From assembly GCF_900095205.1 (NCBI RefSeq), contig NZ_LT606951.1:868001-932000 (forward strand): DNA of 64,000 nucleotides, in the 5' to 3' direction. The stretch is from Polynucleobacter necessarius. GTDB lineage: Bacteria; Pseudomonadota; Gammaproteobacteria; Burkholderiales; Burkholderiaceae. The translations under genes were made by a program, and so were the position numbers. Under the pieces are notes generated by a model. The model was not told the DNA's origin, did no database searches, and was given only the letters and a program-made list of their open reading frames with translations. Below are positions 19,997 to 29,241 of this stretch, piece after piece. Each line of letters opens with the position of its first letter. Within the stretch, counting starts at the first letter, position 1.

Positions 19997-20737
19997 TTAC
20001 TTCAATGAATCTATTTGCAATTGGGTTAAGTCTCGTATACCTTGCTCAGCTAGATCTAAGAGGGCATTGAGTTCGACTCTAGAAAATGTAGCGCCTTCAG
20101 CGGTGCCTTGTACTTCAATCATCCCGCCTTTACCCGTCATCACCACATTCATGTCCGTATCGCACGAAGAATCTTCTGGATAGTCCAAATCTAGGGCTGG
20201 CGTTCCTTGATAGATGCCTACGGAGATAGCCGCAACACTATCTATGATTGGATCTTTGGTGAGGGCGCCACTTTGCAGAAGTTGGTTAACAGCATCACGG
20301 GCTGCAACGTAAGCACCGGTGATGGAGGCAGTTCGTGTACCTCCATCTGCTTGTAAAACATCGCAATCCAGGTGAATAGTTCTTTCACCAAGAACTTTTA
20401 AATCAAAGACGCTGCGCATAGCACGCCCGATGAGACGTTGAATCTCTTGTGTGCGTCCAGATTGTTTGCCGCGAGCAGCTTCCCGATCGCTACGAGTATG
20501 AGTTGAGCGGGGCAGCATACCGTATTCAGCAGTAACCCATCCCTCGCCAGAACCCTTTTTATGAGGGGGTACTTTATCTAGAATGCTTGCAGTACAAAGC
20601 ACCTTCGTATCACCAAAGGCAATCAATACAGAACCTTCCGCATGCTTGGTAAAGGCGCGAGAAATTGTCACAGGACGTAAATCTTGGGGCTGACGTCCAC
20701 TTGGGCGTGTAATTTTGGCGGAGTTGGTAGCGCTCAT
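19997..20737 (-). CDS. rph: Ribonuclease PH
   Basis: Intact 246-residue phosphorolytic 3' exoribonuclease that trims tRNA 3' ends. Signature stretches are [57 protein letters not shown] and [20 protein letters not shown]. It heads the rph-rdgB-hemW group and is divergent from the yicC gene, 67 bases away. The start at 20737 precedes [15 protein letters not shown], the normal N-terminus. Confidence 0.96.
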   Translation of the reverse strand: MSATNSAKITRPSGRQPQDLRPVTISRAFTKHAEGSVLIAFGDTKVLCTASILDKVPPHKKGSGEGWVTAEYGMLPRSTHTRSDREAARGKQSGRTQEIQRLIGRAMRSVFDLKVLGERTIHLDCDVLQADGGTRTASITGAYVAARDAVNQLLQSGALTKDPIIDSVAAISVGIYQGTPALDLDYPEDSSCDTDMNVVMTGKGGMIEVQGTAEGATFSRVELNALLDLAEQGIRDLTQLQIDSLK

Positions 20738-20804
20738 AAAAGGGGGTCCTAAAGGTTTGTGCTGTATTTGGTCTGTGCGTCAATAAAGAATCTACAATGT
20801 TCAT

Positions 20805-21735
20805 ATGATATCGAGCATGACTGGTTATGGCAGCGCTTCTCGCCAAGTCCCTTTGGGGGGCGGGTGTAGTTGCTGATCTGCAGGTGGAATGTCGGGCAGT
20901 AAATAGCCGCTTTCTGGATTTGGGTTTTCGTCTTCCAGACGAGTGTCGTGGAGCTGAGCCTGCCTTGCGAGAAATGGCTTCGCAGAGCTTATCTCGCGGG
21001 AAAGTAGAGTTTCGGGCTGCTTGGCGGGTGAATAGCGCAGCTGCTGGAGCTGCAAAAAGCAATCCCCATGCCCTAGGCGCCATCAATCGAGATTGTCTTG
21101 ATGCGCTTTATACCCTACAAGAAAAAGCTCAAGAAACATTTCCTAAGGCTCAAGAACTGAGTATTTCTGAAGTTCTTCGTTGGCCAGGCGTTGTTTCCGA
21201 GCCTCGTGGTGAAGAAGATGGCTGGATCACAGTTACGGTTGAGGCTGGGCGTGCTGCCTTATCTGCGCTCATGGAAAGTCGTTACGCAGAGGGAAAGGCG
21301 TTGGTAGGCATCCTGACTAGCATCACCGGCAAAATGCGTGGCGTTGTCAGTTTGATCGAGCCCAAGGTCCCAGAATATGTAGCCCAGTATCAAGAAAAAT
21401 TGACCGAACGTCTGGCAGAGGCTTTAGCTGCTCAAGAGCAAGCAAAAGCTGGTACAGAATTGATGGAGCGCATTCGTCAAGAGATTGTCTTGTATGCGGT
21501 TCGAATTGATGTAGCTGAAGAGTTCGCGCGTTTAAAAACCCATTTACAAGCAGTTGATTCAGCGCTTGCAGGCAAGGGGCCGGTCGGTAAGCGATTGGAT
21601 TTTCTAATGCAAGAGCTCAATCGCGAAGCAAACACGCTCAGCTCGAAGTCAGTGTCAGAGGAATGCACTCAAGCAGCATTAGAGCTAAAGCTTTTTATTG
21701 AACAAATGCGCGAGCAAGTTCAAAATCTTGAATAA
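20805..21735 (+). pseudogene. yicC: YicC-family endoribonuclease, frameshift near the N-terminus
   Basis: The ATG at 20805 gives MISSMTGYGSASRQVPLGGG, the characteristic YicC start, but the frame runs into a stop at about 20875. One base removed from the G-rich run at 20856-20866 joins it to VVADLQVECRAVNSRFLDLG and the whole remaining protein to 21735 (LDFLMQELNREANTLSSKS is the conserved C-terminal stretch). YicC is an RNase involved in small-RNA turnover and stress response. Only one indel is present, in a homopolymer-like tract, next to the core gene gmk, so a sequencing error or phase-variable tract is a real alternative. The open frame from 20827 has a non-native start. Confidence 0.8.
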
Positions 21736-21747
21736 CTCAGAATCATT

Positions 21748-22386
21748 ATGACGAACCCTAATTTGACGCCATCTTACCAAGGAAGTATGTTGATGATTGT
21801 TGCGCCATCCGGTGCAGGTAAGTCATCTTTGGTGAATGCCTTGCTGAAAGATGATGCAGGGTTAATGCTGTCTTTATCTACTACAACCCGCGCTCCGAGA
21901 CCTGGTGAGGTAAATGGAAAAGACTATCGCTTTTTAGCAAAAGAAGATTTTTTACAAGAGCGAGATGATGGACATTTCTTAGAGTGGGCTGAAGTTCATG
22001 GTCATTTTTATGGCACATCAAGACCTTGGATTGAGTCGCAGATGAAGGCTAGTAGTGATGTCATGTTGGAGATCGATTGGCAGGGCGCACAGCAGATTCG
22101 GAAATTAGCGCCTTCAGCGCAATGGATTTTTATCTTCCCGCCGTCGATCGAGGCATTGGAAGAGCGCTTACGTAAGCGAGGGCAGGATGATGAAGCAACC
22201 ATCCAGCGCCGTTTGGCGGCCGCACACATAGAGTTGCAGCATGCTCAGGAAGCTGACTATATTGTGGTGAATGATTCTTTCGAGCAGGCTTTGGTGGATT
22301 TGAAGCATATTTTGGCCTCCAGCCGACTGCGTTCTGGACCTAGTATGGCCAAAAACCCTGCGCTTTTGAAGTGTCTGGGTGTCTAA
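21748..22386 (+). CDS. gmk: Guanylate kinase
   Basis: Intact 212-residue kinase that phosphorylates GMP to GDP. The P-loop is [16 protein letters not shown] (residues about 18-33), followed by the GMP-binding [20 protein letters not shown] and [15 protein letters not shown], and the lid region [16 protein letters not shown]. It sits 12 bases after yicC and just before rpoZ and spoT, the conserved gmk-rpoZ-spoT order of proteobacteria. Confidence 0.97.
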   Translation: MTNPNLTPSYQGSMLMIVAPSGAGKSSLVNALLKDDAGLMLSLSTTTRAPRPGEVNGKDYRFLAKEDFLQERDDGHFLEWAEVHGHFYGTSRPWIESQMKASSDVMLEIDWQGAQQIRKLAPSAQWIFIFPPSIEALEERLRKRGQDDEATIQRRLAAAHIELQHAQEADYIVVNDSFEQALVDLKHILASSRLRSGPSMAKNPALLKCLGV

Positions 22387-22430
22387 TCAGTTATCCTATA
22401 GGTATTGAAGCTAAATTAAGTGAGTTCAGG

Positions 22431-22634
22431 ATGGCCCGTATTACTGTAGAAGATTGTCTTAAAACTATCCCAAATCGTTTTGAATTGGTTTTGGCTGCCA
22501 CTTATCGTGCGCGCCAACTGGTTCAAGGTCACTCCCCACGTGTTGAGTCCAGAGATAAAGCAACCGTAGTTGCATTGCGTGAAGTTGCTGCTGGCGTAAC
22601 TGACCGTGACATGTTGACCAAAGTACCACTCTAA
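22431..22634 (+). CDS. rpoZ: DNA-directed RNA polymerase omega subunit
   Basis: Intact 67-residue protein starting [20 protein letters not shown], the invariant omega N-terminus, with [12 protein letters not shown] and a typical REVAAG stretch. It helps assemble RNA polymerase and forms one of the ppGpp binding sites, which fits its place before spoT. The start at 22431 is set by the conserved N-terminus and the GGATG context; an in-frame ATG at 22371 would add unrelated residues. Confidence 0.96.
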   Translation: MARITVEDCLKTIPNRFELVLAATYRARQLVQGHSPRVESRDKATVVALREVAAGVTDRDMLTKVPL

Positions 22635-22649
22635 TTCAGGGATTCCGGT

Positions 22650-25040
22650 GTGGAGCTTCCTTTAGGAACAGTCAAAACATCGGATAAAGTAGGAAGCATC
22701 TCGTCTAAAGATGCTTCGCTTGACTCAGCTCAGGCGCAATTGTTGGACATTAAGTCTGACTCATCTCAGGGCGGTAAAAAATCTATCATTGCGAGCTTAT
22801 TGGCGCAATCGAGTCGTCATTTATTTGGGCCAACCTCGGCCCCCAACTTACCCCTCAAGCATCAGGTTGTATCAATTGAGGGTTTACTATCCAAACTTTC
22901 ATATCTAAAGCCTGAAGAAGTAGCACAAATCAAAAAAGCATTTCAGTTTTCTGATGCTGCTCATCTAGGTCAATATCGCCACAGCGGCGAACCTTACATT
23001 ACCCATCCAGTTGCGGTAGCTGAGTTATGTGCTACGTGGCGTTTGGATGCACCATCCATTATGGCGGCCTTGCTGCATGATGTGATTGAGGATACTGGCT
23101 GCACCAAATCCGACTTGGTAGAAAAGTTCGGCAGCAAGGTAGCAGAGCTAGTTGAAGGACTTACTAAGCTCGATAAATTGGAGTTCCAGAGTCATGCAGA
23201 AGCCCAAGCAGAAAGCTTTCGTAAGATGTTTATGGCGATGGCGCGTGATGTACGCGTTATTTTGGTAAAGCTAGCAGATCGTACGCATAATATGCGCACT
23301 CTAGATGCTGTGCCGATGGAGAAGCGTCGTCGGGTAGCAGCAGAGACGATAGAAATTTACGCTCCTATTGCCCACCGGCTTGGCTTGAATGTGATTTATC
23401 GAGATCTGCAGGATCTCAGTTTCCGCTATTTCGTGCCAATGCGTTTCCGTGTGATTGAAGGCGCGGTCAAGCGGGCGCGTGGTAATCGCAAGGAAATGGT
23501 TGAGAAGATTTTGCAGGCCTCCCGCATGGTTTTTGCAAAAGCCAATTTAGAGGTGGATCTTCGTGGTCGTGAAAAAACGCTCTTTAGTATTTACAACAAG
23601 ATGCGTTCTAAGCATTTAAGTTTTTCACAAGTGCTTGATGTTTATGCTTTCAGGGTAACCGTCCATTCAATTGATGAATGCTATCGCGCACTTGGTATTT
23701 TGCATTCTTTGTATAAGCCAATGCCCGGTAAGTTTAAGGATTACATAGCTATACCAAAATTAAACGGATATCAATCCTTACACACGACTCTCTTGGGTCC
23801 TTCAGGGGTTCCGGTTGAGTTTCAGATTCGTACAGTAGATATGCATGCTGTTGCGGAAGCTGGCGTTGCTGCTCACTGGGCATATAAAGACGGCTCGCCA
23901 GACATGAGTGAGGTACAAAATCGCGCTCATCAATGGCTACAGTCCTTGATTGATATCCAAGATAGTAGTGGTGATTCTCAGGAGTTTTTAGAGCACGTCA
24001 AGATTGATTTGTTCCCAGATGCTGTCTATGTCTTTACCCCTACAGGACAGATAAGAGCATTGCCAAGAGGCGCGACTGCTTTAGATTTTGCGTATTCTAT
24101 TCATAGTGATCTTGATAATACTTGTGTAGCGGTCAAAATTAATGGTTTGCAACTACCTTTACGTAGTGAGTTAAAAAATAGCGATATTGTTGAAGTAATT
24201 ACTTCTGCAAACTCTCAGCCAAACCCAGGATGGCTGGCATTTGTGCGTACTGGTAAAGCACGCGCTTCCATTCGTCATTCATTGAAAACAAAACATTACT
24301 CAGAATCACTGCAGTTAGGTGAGCGTCTATTAGCGAACGCTTTACGTCAACAGGGCGTTGATGCTGCCTTGCTCAGTCCAGAGATATGGGAAAAATTGAT
24401 GCATTGGACGGGAGATAAAACCCGTGAAGAAGCGTGTGTCAATATTGCCTTAGGTAGACGTTCACCCCAAGAGTTGGCAATACGCATCAAAATCTTAATT
24501 GATGATGAGGGTGGGTCTGAACAGATGCGTCTCGGTGCTGCCGATTGGGTCGCGCCTCATCAAGACGTAACCCACCATCATCAACGACAGGCTATATTGG
24601 TTGATAGTCGTGAGGGCAATTCAATTCACTTTCAAATTTGTTGTCACCCCATTCCAGGCGACAATATTATTGGCTATCTCGGTAAGGGAGAAGGGCCACA
24701 AGTTCACACCAATGATTGCCCCATTGCTTTGCGAATGCTCTCGAAGGATAGTGATAAATGGGTTGAAGTTGAGTGGGGTAAGGAGCTCAATCGTGAGTTT
24801 GAGTTAGATTTAGCAATCGATACGCGCCAAGGTAAGGGTGTATTAGCTAGGGTGGCAAGTAGCGTCACTGCAGCTGACTCCAACATCATGAATGTATCCA
24901 TGGAAGATCGATACAAAGAAGATTCAGTCACTATTCGTTTTACGATTCAGGTCTACGATCGTTTACATCTTTCTAAAGTCATGCGCAGTCTACGCGCTAA
25001 TCCCGACGTAATGAGAGTGACCCGTACTCGCGCAATTTAG
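22650..25040 (+). CDS. spoT: Bifunctional (p)ppGpp synthetase/hydrolase SpoT
   Basis: Intact 796-residue RelA/SpoT homologue, start GTG. Domains in order: HD hydrolase (residues about 70-230; HSGEPYITHPVAVAE, LLHDVIEDTG), synthetase (about 290-420; KLNGYQSLHTTLLGPSGVP), TGS (about 450-515; VFTPTGQIRALPRGATALDF), helical and zinc-finger parts, and a C-terminal ACT domain (about 720-796). The hydrolase HD motif is kept, so it should both make and degrade the alarmone. The N-terminal 70 residues are low in conservation. It lies 15 bases after rpoZ. That the stringent response is kept suggests it remains useful in this lineage. Confidence 0.96.
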   Translation: MELPLGTVKTSDKVGSISSKDASLDSAQAQLLDIKSDSSQGGKKSIIASLLAQSSRHLFGPTSAPNLPLKHQVVSIEGLLSKLSYLKPEEVAQIKKAFQFSDAAHLGQYRHSGEPYITHPVAVAELCATWRLDAPSIMAALLHDVIEDTGCTKSDLVEKFGSKVAELVEGLTKLDKLEFQSHAEAQAESFRKMFMAMARDVRVILVKLADRTHNMRTLDAVPMEKRRRVAAETIEIYAPIAHRLGLNVIYRDLQDLSFRYFVPMRFRVIEGAVKRARGNRKEMVEKILQASRMVFAKANLEVDLRGREKTLFSIYNKMRSKHLSFSQVLDVYAFRVTVHSIDECYRALGILHSLYKPMPGKFKDYIAIPKLNGYQSLHTTLLGPSGVPVEFQIRTVDMHAVAEAGVAAHWAYKDGSPDMSEVQNRAHQWLQSLIDIQDSSGDSQEFLEHVKIDLFPDAVYVFTPTGQIRALPRGATALDFAYSIHSDLDNTCVAVKINGLQLPLRSELKNSDIVEVITSANSQPNPGWLAFVRTGKARASIRHSLKTKHYSESLQLGERLLANALRQQGVDAALLSPEIWEKLMHWTGDKTREEACVNIALGRRSPQELAIRIKILIDDEGGSEQMRLGAADWVAPHQDVTHHHQRQAILVDSREGNSIHFQICCHPIPGDNIIGYLGKGEGPQVHTNDCPIALRMLSKDSDKWVEVEWGKELNREFELDLAIDTRQGKGVLARVASSVTAADSNIMNVSMEDRYKEDSVTIRFTIQVYDRLHLSKVMRSLRANPDVMRVTRTRAI

Positions 25041-25044
25041 TTTT

Positions 25045-25545
25045 TTACAAGTATTGAACATCTAAGATTTCGATTTCGGCAGGGCCACTGGGGGTTTGTA
25101 TAAATACACAATCGCCTATGCGGGACTTTATGAGAGCCTTGGCTACGGGCGACACCCAACTGACGTGCCCTTTATTTAAGTCCACTTCATCAACACCAAC
25201 AATGGTGATCACGGTTTTTTTGTCAGTTTCAGGACCCTCTAAGGGCGAGTAGGTCACAGTGGCACCAAAAAATACCTGTTCGGCGTCATTTTCCCCGGAT
25301 TTTCTTGCGGAGTTATCAACCACAACCGCAAATTCGAGGCGTTTATTGAGAAACCGAATCCGTCTATCTATCTCCCGCAGGCGCTTTTTCCCATAAATGT
25401 AGTCCCCATTTTCCGACCTGTCGCCATTGCTGGCAGCCCAGTGAACAACCTTGACAACCTCTGGTCTATCAAGGTTTAGGAGCTGTAGGAGCTCTGATTT
25501 GATGCGCTCATGACCTGCGGGTGTGATGTAGTTCTTCTCTTCCAT
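25045..25545 (-). CDS. greB: Transcription elongation factor GreB
   Basis: Intact 166-residue Gre factor that rescues backtracked RNA polymerase by stimulating transcript cleavage. It starts MEEKNYITPAGHERIKSELL and has the GreB-type coiled coil WAASNGDRSENGDYIYGKKR with the acidic tip residues and LREIDRRIRFLNKRLE, then the FKBP-like domain ending SRIGDCVFIQTPSGPAEIEI. The start at 25545 is used; the frame stays open further upstream only because it runs through the tRNA-Arg gene on the other strand. It converges on spoT, with 4 bases between the ends. Confidence 0.96.
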   Translation of the reverse strand: MEEKNYITPAGHERIKSELLQLLNLDRPEVVKVVHWAASNGDRSENGDYIYGKKRLREIDRRIRFLNKRLEFAVVVDNSARKSGENDAEQVFFGATVTYSPLEGPETDKKTVITIVGVDEVDLNKGHVSWVSPVAKALIKSRIGDCVFIQTPSGPAEIEILDVQYL

Positions 25546-25563
25546 GGCATAATTATGGCTGTT

Positions 25564-25640
25564 GCGGCTGTAGCTCAGCTGGATAGAGTACTTGGCTACG
25601 AACCAAGGGGTCGTGGGTTCAATTCCTGCCAGCCGCACCA
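25564..25640 (+). tRNA. tRNA-Arg (anticodon ACG)
   Basis: A 77-base tRNA with acceptor GCGGCTG/CAGCCGC, D arm GCTC-AGCTGGATA-GAGT, anticodon stem CTTGG/CCAAG around the loop CTACGAA (ACG, read as ICG after editing), T arm ending in GGTTCAATTCC and encoded CCA at 25638-25640. It reads CGU, CGC and CGA. Confidence 0.97.
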
Positions 25641-25653
25641 CCTGATATGAGGA

Positions 25654-25687
25654 CCTAGTTTGAAAATTAGGCCATTTTCTTTTTTTG
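25654..25687 (+). terminator. Intrinsic terminator of tRNA-Arg
   Basis: CCTAGTT (25654-25660) pairs with AATTAGG (25665-25671) around a TGAA loop, followed by a T-rich tract ending in TTTTTTT. Confidence 0.65.
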
Positions 25688-25729
25688 AGGCTTTATATAA
25701 CTTTCACATAGATACCTTATAGTTCGTCT

Positions 25730-26906
25730 ATGAGCAATTCTGAAGCCATTTCCGCTGTTTCTAACGCCCCAGTGGCGGTTTGGTCACAGGCCCCCCGACG
25801 CCAATAATGCCAAAGTGCTTGCTAGCGGCAATATCAATGTTTATTCCTTGGGCGGTGTTTGGATTCAAATTCGAGATGCTCAGGAGGCATGGCTCAAATA
25901 AGGGGACGGAAAAAGCAAGTCTCTAACTTTTGATGCATCAAACGTCACTTGTTTAGATGGTGCCGGTATTGCATTTTTGATAGAGGTTGAAGAGGCGCAA
26001 ACATCATCGGGTGCAAAGTTTGACCTTGTTGGCTTGGACTCTCGTTATGAGCCATTGCTCAATGAATTCAATCCGATCAGTAATTTATTTCCAGTTCCAG
26101 TACAAAAACCCAAAAGGAATTTTGTGGTTAGCGCTGGAATGGCCTTCCAAGACTTAATTGATGATGCTGTTGGTTTAATTACATTTACAGGTCATTTGGC
26201 GTCGGATTTATTTTGGTCTCTTCGGCATCCTAAACAAGTGCGTTGGGGTGACTTTGTGAATGCGGCGGTAGAGGCGGGGATTGCTGCTTTACCTATTGTT
26301 GGTCTAATCGCTTTTTTGATTGGCGTCATCTTATCTTTCCAGGCAGCTATCGGTATGCAGCAGTTTGGAGCGGTCTCCTTTGTCGGACCTCTGGCTGCTT
26401 TGGGAATTGTGTGAGAAATGGGGCCTTTAATTACCGCTATTTTGTTAACAGGACGTTCATCTGCTGCGTTTGCAGCAGAAATCGGAACTATGACCGTCAA
26501 TAGTGAGGTTGATGCATTGGTATCTGGTGGTCTAAGCCCCATACGGTTTTTAGTTGTACCACGCGTTCTGGTAGGCATCTTAGTTGCGCCTATTTTGACC
26601 TTGTATGCCGATATCGTCAGTATTTTTTCTTCGATGTTGACGATGCTGATTTACGGTATACCGTTCGTTAATTTTTATAACGGCATGCTTTCAGCGGTAG
26701 ATATTGAGGATATTGGTTTAGGATTAATCAAGGCAACGCTGTTTGGTGTTGTCGTATCAGCGGTTGGATGTTTGCGGGGTATGCAGACTGGTAATGGTGC
26801 GGCAGCAGTGGGTATTTCAGCAACATGCGCTGTAGTGAGCAGCATTGTTTTAATCGTGATGGTCGACGGAATTTTTGCCTTCATTTCCTATAAGACAGGT
26901 TTCTGA
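25730..26906 (+). pseudogene. STAS-domain/MlaE permease fusion of an Mla-type lipid transporter, frameshift and two stops
   Basis: Starts MSNSEAISAVSNAPVAVWSQ. An indel in the C run near 25790-25797 leads to DANNAKVLASGNINVYSLGG, then a TAA at 25899-25901 and GDGKSKSLTFDASNV with LDGAGIAFLIEVEEA, an MlaB-like STAS domain. The permease begins near 26130 (VVSAGMAFQDLIDDAVGLIT), and a TGA at 26412-26414 interrupts GIV-stop-EMGPLITAILLTGRSSAA, the conserved VREMGP of MlaE, implying a lost CGA codon. About five membrane segments follow to 26906. The complex moves phospholipids between membranes. The fused STAS is typical of one MlaE subgroup. The stop codon overlaps the start of the ATPase gene. 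Confidence 0.88.
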
Positions 26907-27682
26907 TGAATACGCCCGCAAAATCCCAATACGCGATTGAAGTTCAAAACCTCACTGTGGGTTACGGCTCAAATGTTCTTATGCAGAATCTTAATTTCAA
27001 CGTGAATTACGGTGAAATTTTTGTGATTTTAGGCGGCTCTGGTTGCGGCAAGTCTAGTCTATTAAAAAATCTATTTGGGCTTTATCAGCCGCTATCAGGC
27101 GATGTGCTTATTGAGGGGCAGAATATCACCACTGCGCTTGGTGCAGAGCGCCAGAAGATCATGACAAGCTTTGGTGTGATGTATCAGCAAGGGGCATTAT
27201 TTGGCTCCATGAATTTGCTAGATAACGTGACTTTGTTCATGCAGGAATATACGCAGTTGACCCAGCCGCAAATGGACCTGCTAGCCCGTTGCAAATTGGA
27301 TTTAGTGGGGTTCTTACCTTATGAGAACTATATGCCTAGTGAAATTAGCGGTGGCATGCAAAAACGTGCAGCGATTGCCAGGGCAATGGCTCTGGATCCA
27401 AAAATATTATTTTTAGATGAGCCTTCTGCAGGCTTAGATCCTATTACATCTGCCGATCTCGATAGCACTATTTTGGATTTATCAAAGAATTTAGGCATCA
27501 CTTTTGTCATTGTTTCGCATGAGCTTGCCAGTATTTACGCTATTGCCGACAAAGTCATTATGTTGGATAAAGGCGCAAAGGGCATCATCGCTGAGGGTGA
27601 CCCTAAAGTTTTACGTGATACCAGCAAAGATCAACGGGTTCATCAATTCTTCAATCGCATTATGAACAAGGACGCAGCATGA
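26906..27682 (+). CDS. ABC transporter ATP-binding protein, MlaF type
   Basis: Intact 258-residue ATPase. Walker A is GGSGCGKSS at residues 43-51, the Q-loop lies at MYQQGALFGSM, the signature is EISGGMQKRAAIARA, Walker B is ILFLDEPSAGLDP and the H-loop is VSHELASI. The GGMQKR signature and GALFGSM segment are typical of MlaF/Ttg2A importers. It overlaps the permease stop and the start of the MCE gene, so it is translationally coupled to both. Its partners are broken: the STAS-permease upstream, the MCE protein and the lipoprotein downstream. It is therefore probably a functionless but still open gene. Confidence 0.92.
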   Translation: MNTPAKSQYAIEVQNLTVGYGSNVLMQNLNFNVNYGEIFVILGGSGCGKSSLLKNLFGLYQPLSGDVLIEGQNITTALGAERQKIMTSFGVMYQQGALFGSMNLLDNVTLFMQEYTQLTQPQMDLLARCKLDLVGFLPYENYMPSEISGGMQKRAAIARAMALDPKILFLDEPSAGLDPITSADLDSTILDLSKNLGITFVIVSHELASIYAIADKVIMLDKGAKGIIAEGDPKVLRDTSKDQRVHQFFNRIMNKDAA

Positions 27683-28592
27683 GTAATAATTCAAATCCCA
27701 ATTATTTCCGCTTAGGCGTATTTGTGCTCGCAGCAATTGGCGGGCTGATTGCTGTGATTCTCATATTTGGTGGTGGAAAAATCTTCCAAAAATCTTTTAT
27801 GGTTGAAACGTATATCAAGTAATCGGTTACAGGGTTGAATGCCGGAGCTGCTGTACGCTTCCGTGGCATCAATATTGGTCAAGTAACGACGATTGGTTTA
27901 TCAGGCGATATTTACGAAAGTGATATTCCGTTTCATGATCGTCGTCAGTAATCGTAGGCAGGATGCAAATTTTTGGCGATAAAGTAAATGCCGACCAAAT
28001 TAATGAATTTGTGAGAAACCATTTGCGTGCTCGTGTGAAATCGATGGGTATTACGGGCGTGAATTACATTGAGTTTGATTTTGTCTCTAGCACAGCTGAT
28101 ACGCAGATACTGCCGTATTCGTGGGAGCCGGATTACCCAGTTATCCCTTCAATGCCAAATCAGGCTGATGAAATCATCTCCGGCATTCAAAAACTCATCG
28201 GCGCTCTGAATGATATGAATGTCGATGGTACTCAGAAAAAAATAGATACATTGCTTAATAATCTGAATACTGTAATGGCTGGAGATGGCAAGGGTAATGA
28301 GGGCTTCATTGATTCAGTGAAGCAGTTGAATGTGATATTGACTCGTATTAATAAAGTGACTGATAAAGACGAATTAAATGTCTTAATGCGTGAATTGGTT
28401 GGGGCCATTGTTTCTCTGCGGCAGACGATTACCAGCATGCAGGGAGATACGCATTACACGATCGAGAACTTAAAACAAACTAGCGAACAGTTAAATGAAT
28501 TAAGTCGTATCGCTAGCCAGTCACCATCGAGCCTAATCTGGGGCGAGCCACCTGCGAAGATTACTCTTCCCATGAATGGTACCCAAGGCTAG
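27679..28592 (+). pseudogene. MCE-domain lipid transport protein (MlaD type), nonsense codon and frameshift
   Basis: The N-terminus NYFRLGVFVLAAIGGLIAVI is the membrane anchor. The MCE domain follows but is cut by TAA at 27820-27822 (ETYIK-stop-SVTGLNAGAA, then VRFRGINIGQVTTIGL). A frameshift near 27945-27960 then leads to MQIFGDKVNADQINEFVRNH and a C-terminal helical region to 28592. The protein would form the periplasmic ring that receives lipids from the outer membrane. It overlaps the ATPase gene by four bases. Confidence 0.88.
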
Positions 28593-28606
28593 CCAGGAGC
28601 AAATAA

Positions 28607-29229
28607 ATGATTAACTTTTTACTTTTATGTGCCACCGCTGGTTTATTGACAGCTTGTTCTTTGCCAACCCGTGCCCCAGTTACGCCAACGAGTTGGGTGG
28701 TAATGCCTGAGCGAACAGGCGCACCTCTGAAGCCTCGTACAGATTTTTGGCTTAAGGTTGCTTCTGTTACAGTGGCACCGCCATTCGATACTAAATCTTT
28801 GGTTTATCGCTTAGGCGATACGCGGTATGAGAAAGACTTCTACAACGTGTATGCAACGATTCCTTCAGAGATGATTGGTAGCGCTGAGCGTCAATGGTTA
28901 AACAAAGCCAATATTTTTCTGCAGCGGTTGGTGACAGCAATAGCCTCTTTTCTTGTTATACCCTGCAGGCACCAGTCAATGAATTCTATGGCGATTACCG
29001 AACAAAACCTGAGGCGGTTGTTAGTGTTGAGTTTTTCCTTTCAGTGGAGTACGGAGGTAAGAATGGCAATCCCTTGATTGGTGCAAATCGCTACACCAAG
29101 CGTGTGGCTCTCAAAGACAATACACCTGAAGCTGTGATATTAGGTCAACAAGAAGCGCTGTCAGAAATCTTCAAGGAGTATATGAGGCGCAACTTTATCA
29201 ATATGCTGGAAGTTTGCCTAAACCACTAG
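28607..29229 (+). pseudogene. ABC-type transport auxiliary lipoprotein, frameshifted
   Basis: Signal sequence with lipobox LLTACSLPTRAPV (Cys at residue 17), then WVVMPERTGAPLKPRTDFW and VYRLGDTRYEKDFYNVYATI, typical of the PqiC-like lipoproteins that accompany Mla-type operons. A single-base shift near 28915 divides it; the other frame continues NSLFSCYTLQAPVNEFYGDY and VSVEFFLSVEYGGKNGNPLI to 29229. The partner would link the MCE protein with the outer membrane. The start at 28607 lies 14 bases after the MCE gene. Confidence 0.83.
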
Positions 29230-29241
29230 GACAGTAATTCG

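Noticed and set aside
22371-22430. Longer rpoZ starting at 22371
   Set aside because: It would overlap the end of gmk and add residues absent from the conserved omega N-terminus.
25546-25641. Upstream extension of the greB frame by 32 residues
   Set aside because: It reads through the tRNA-Arg gene on the opposite strand; the conserved GreB N-terminus begins at 25545.
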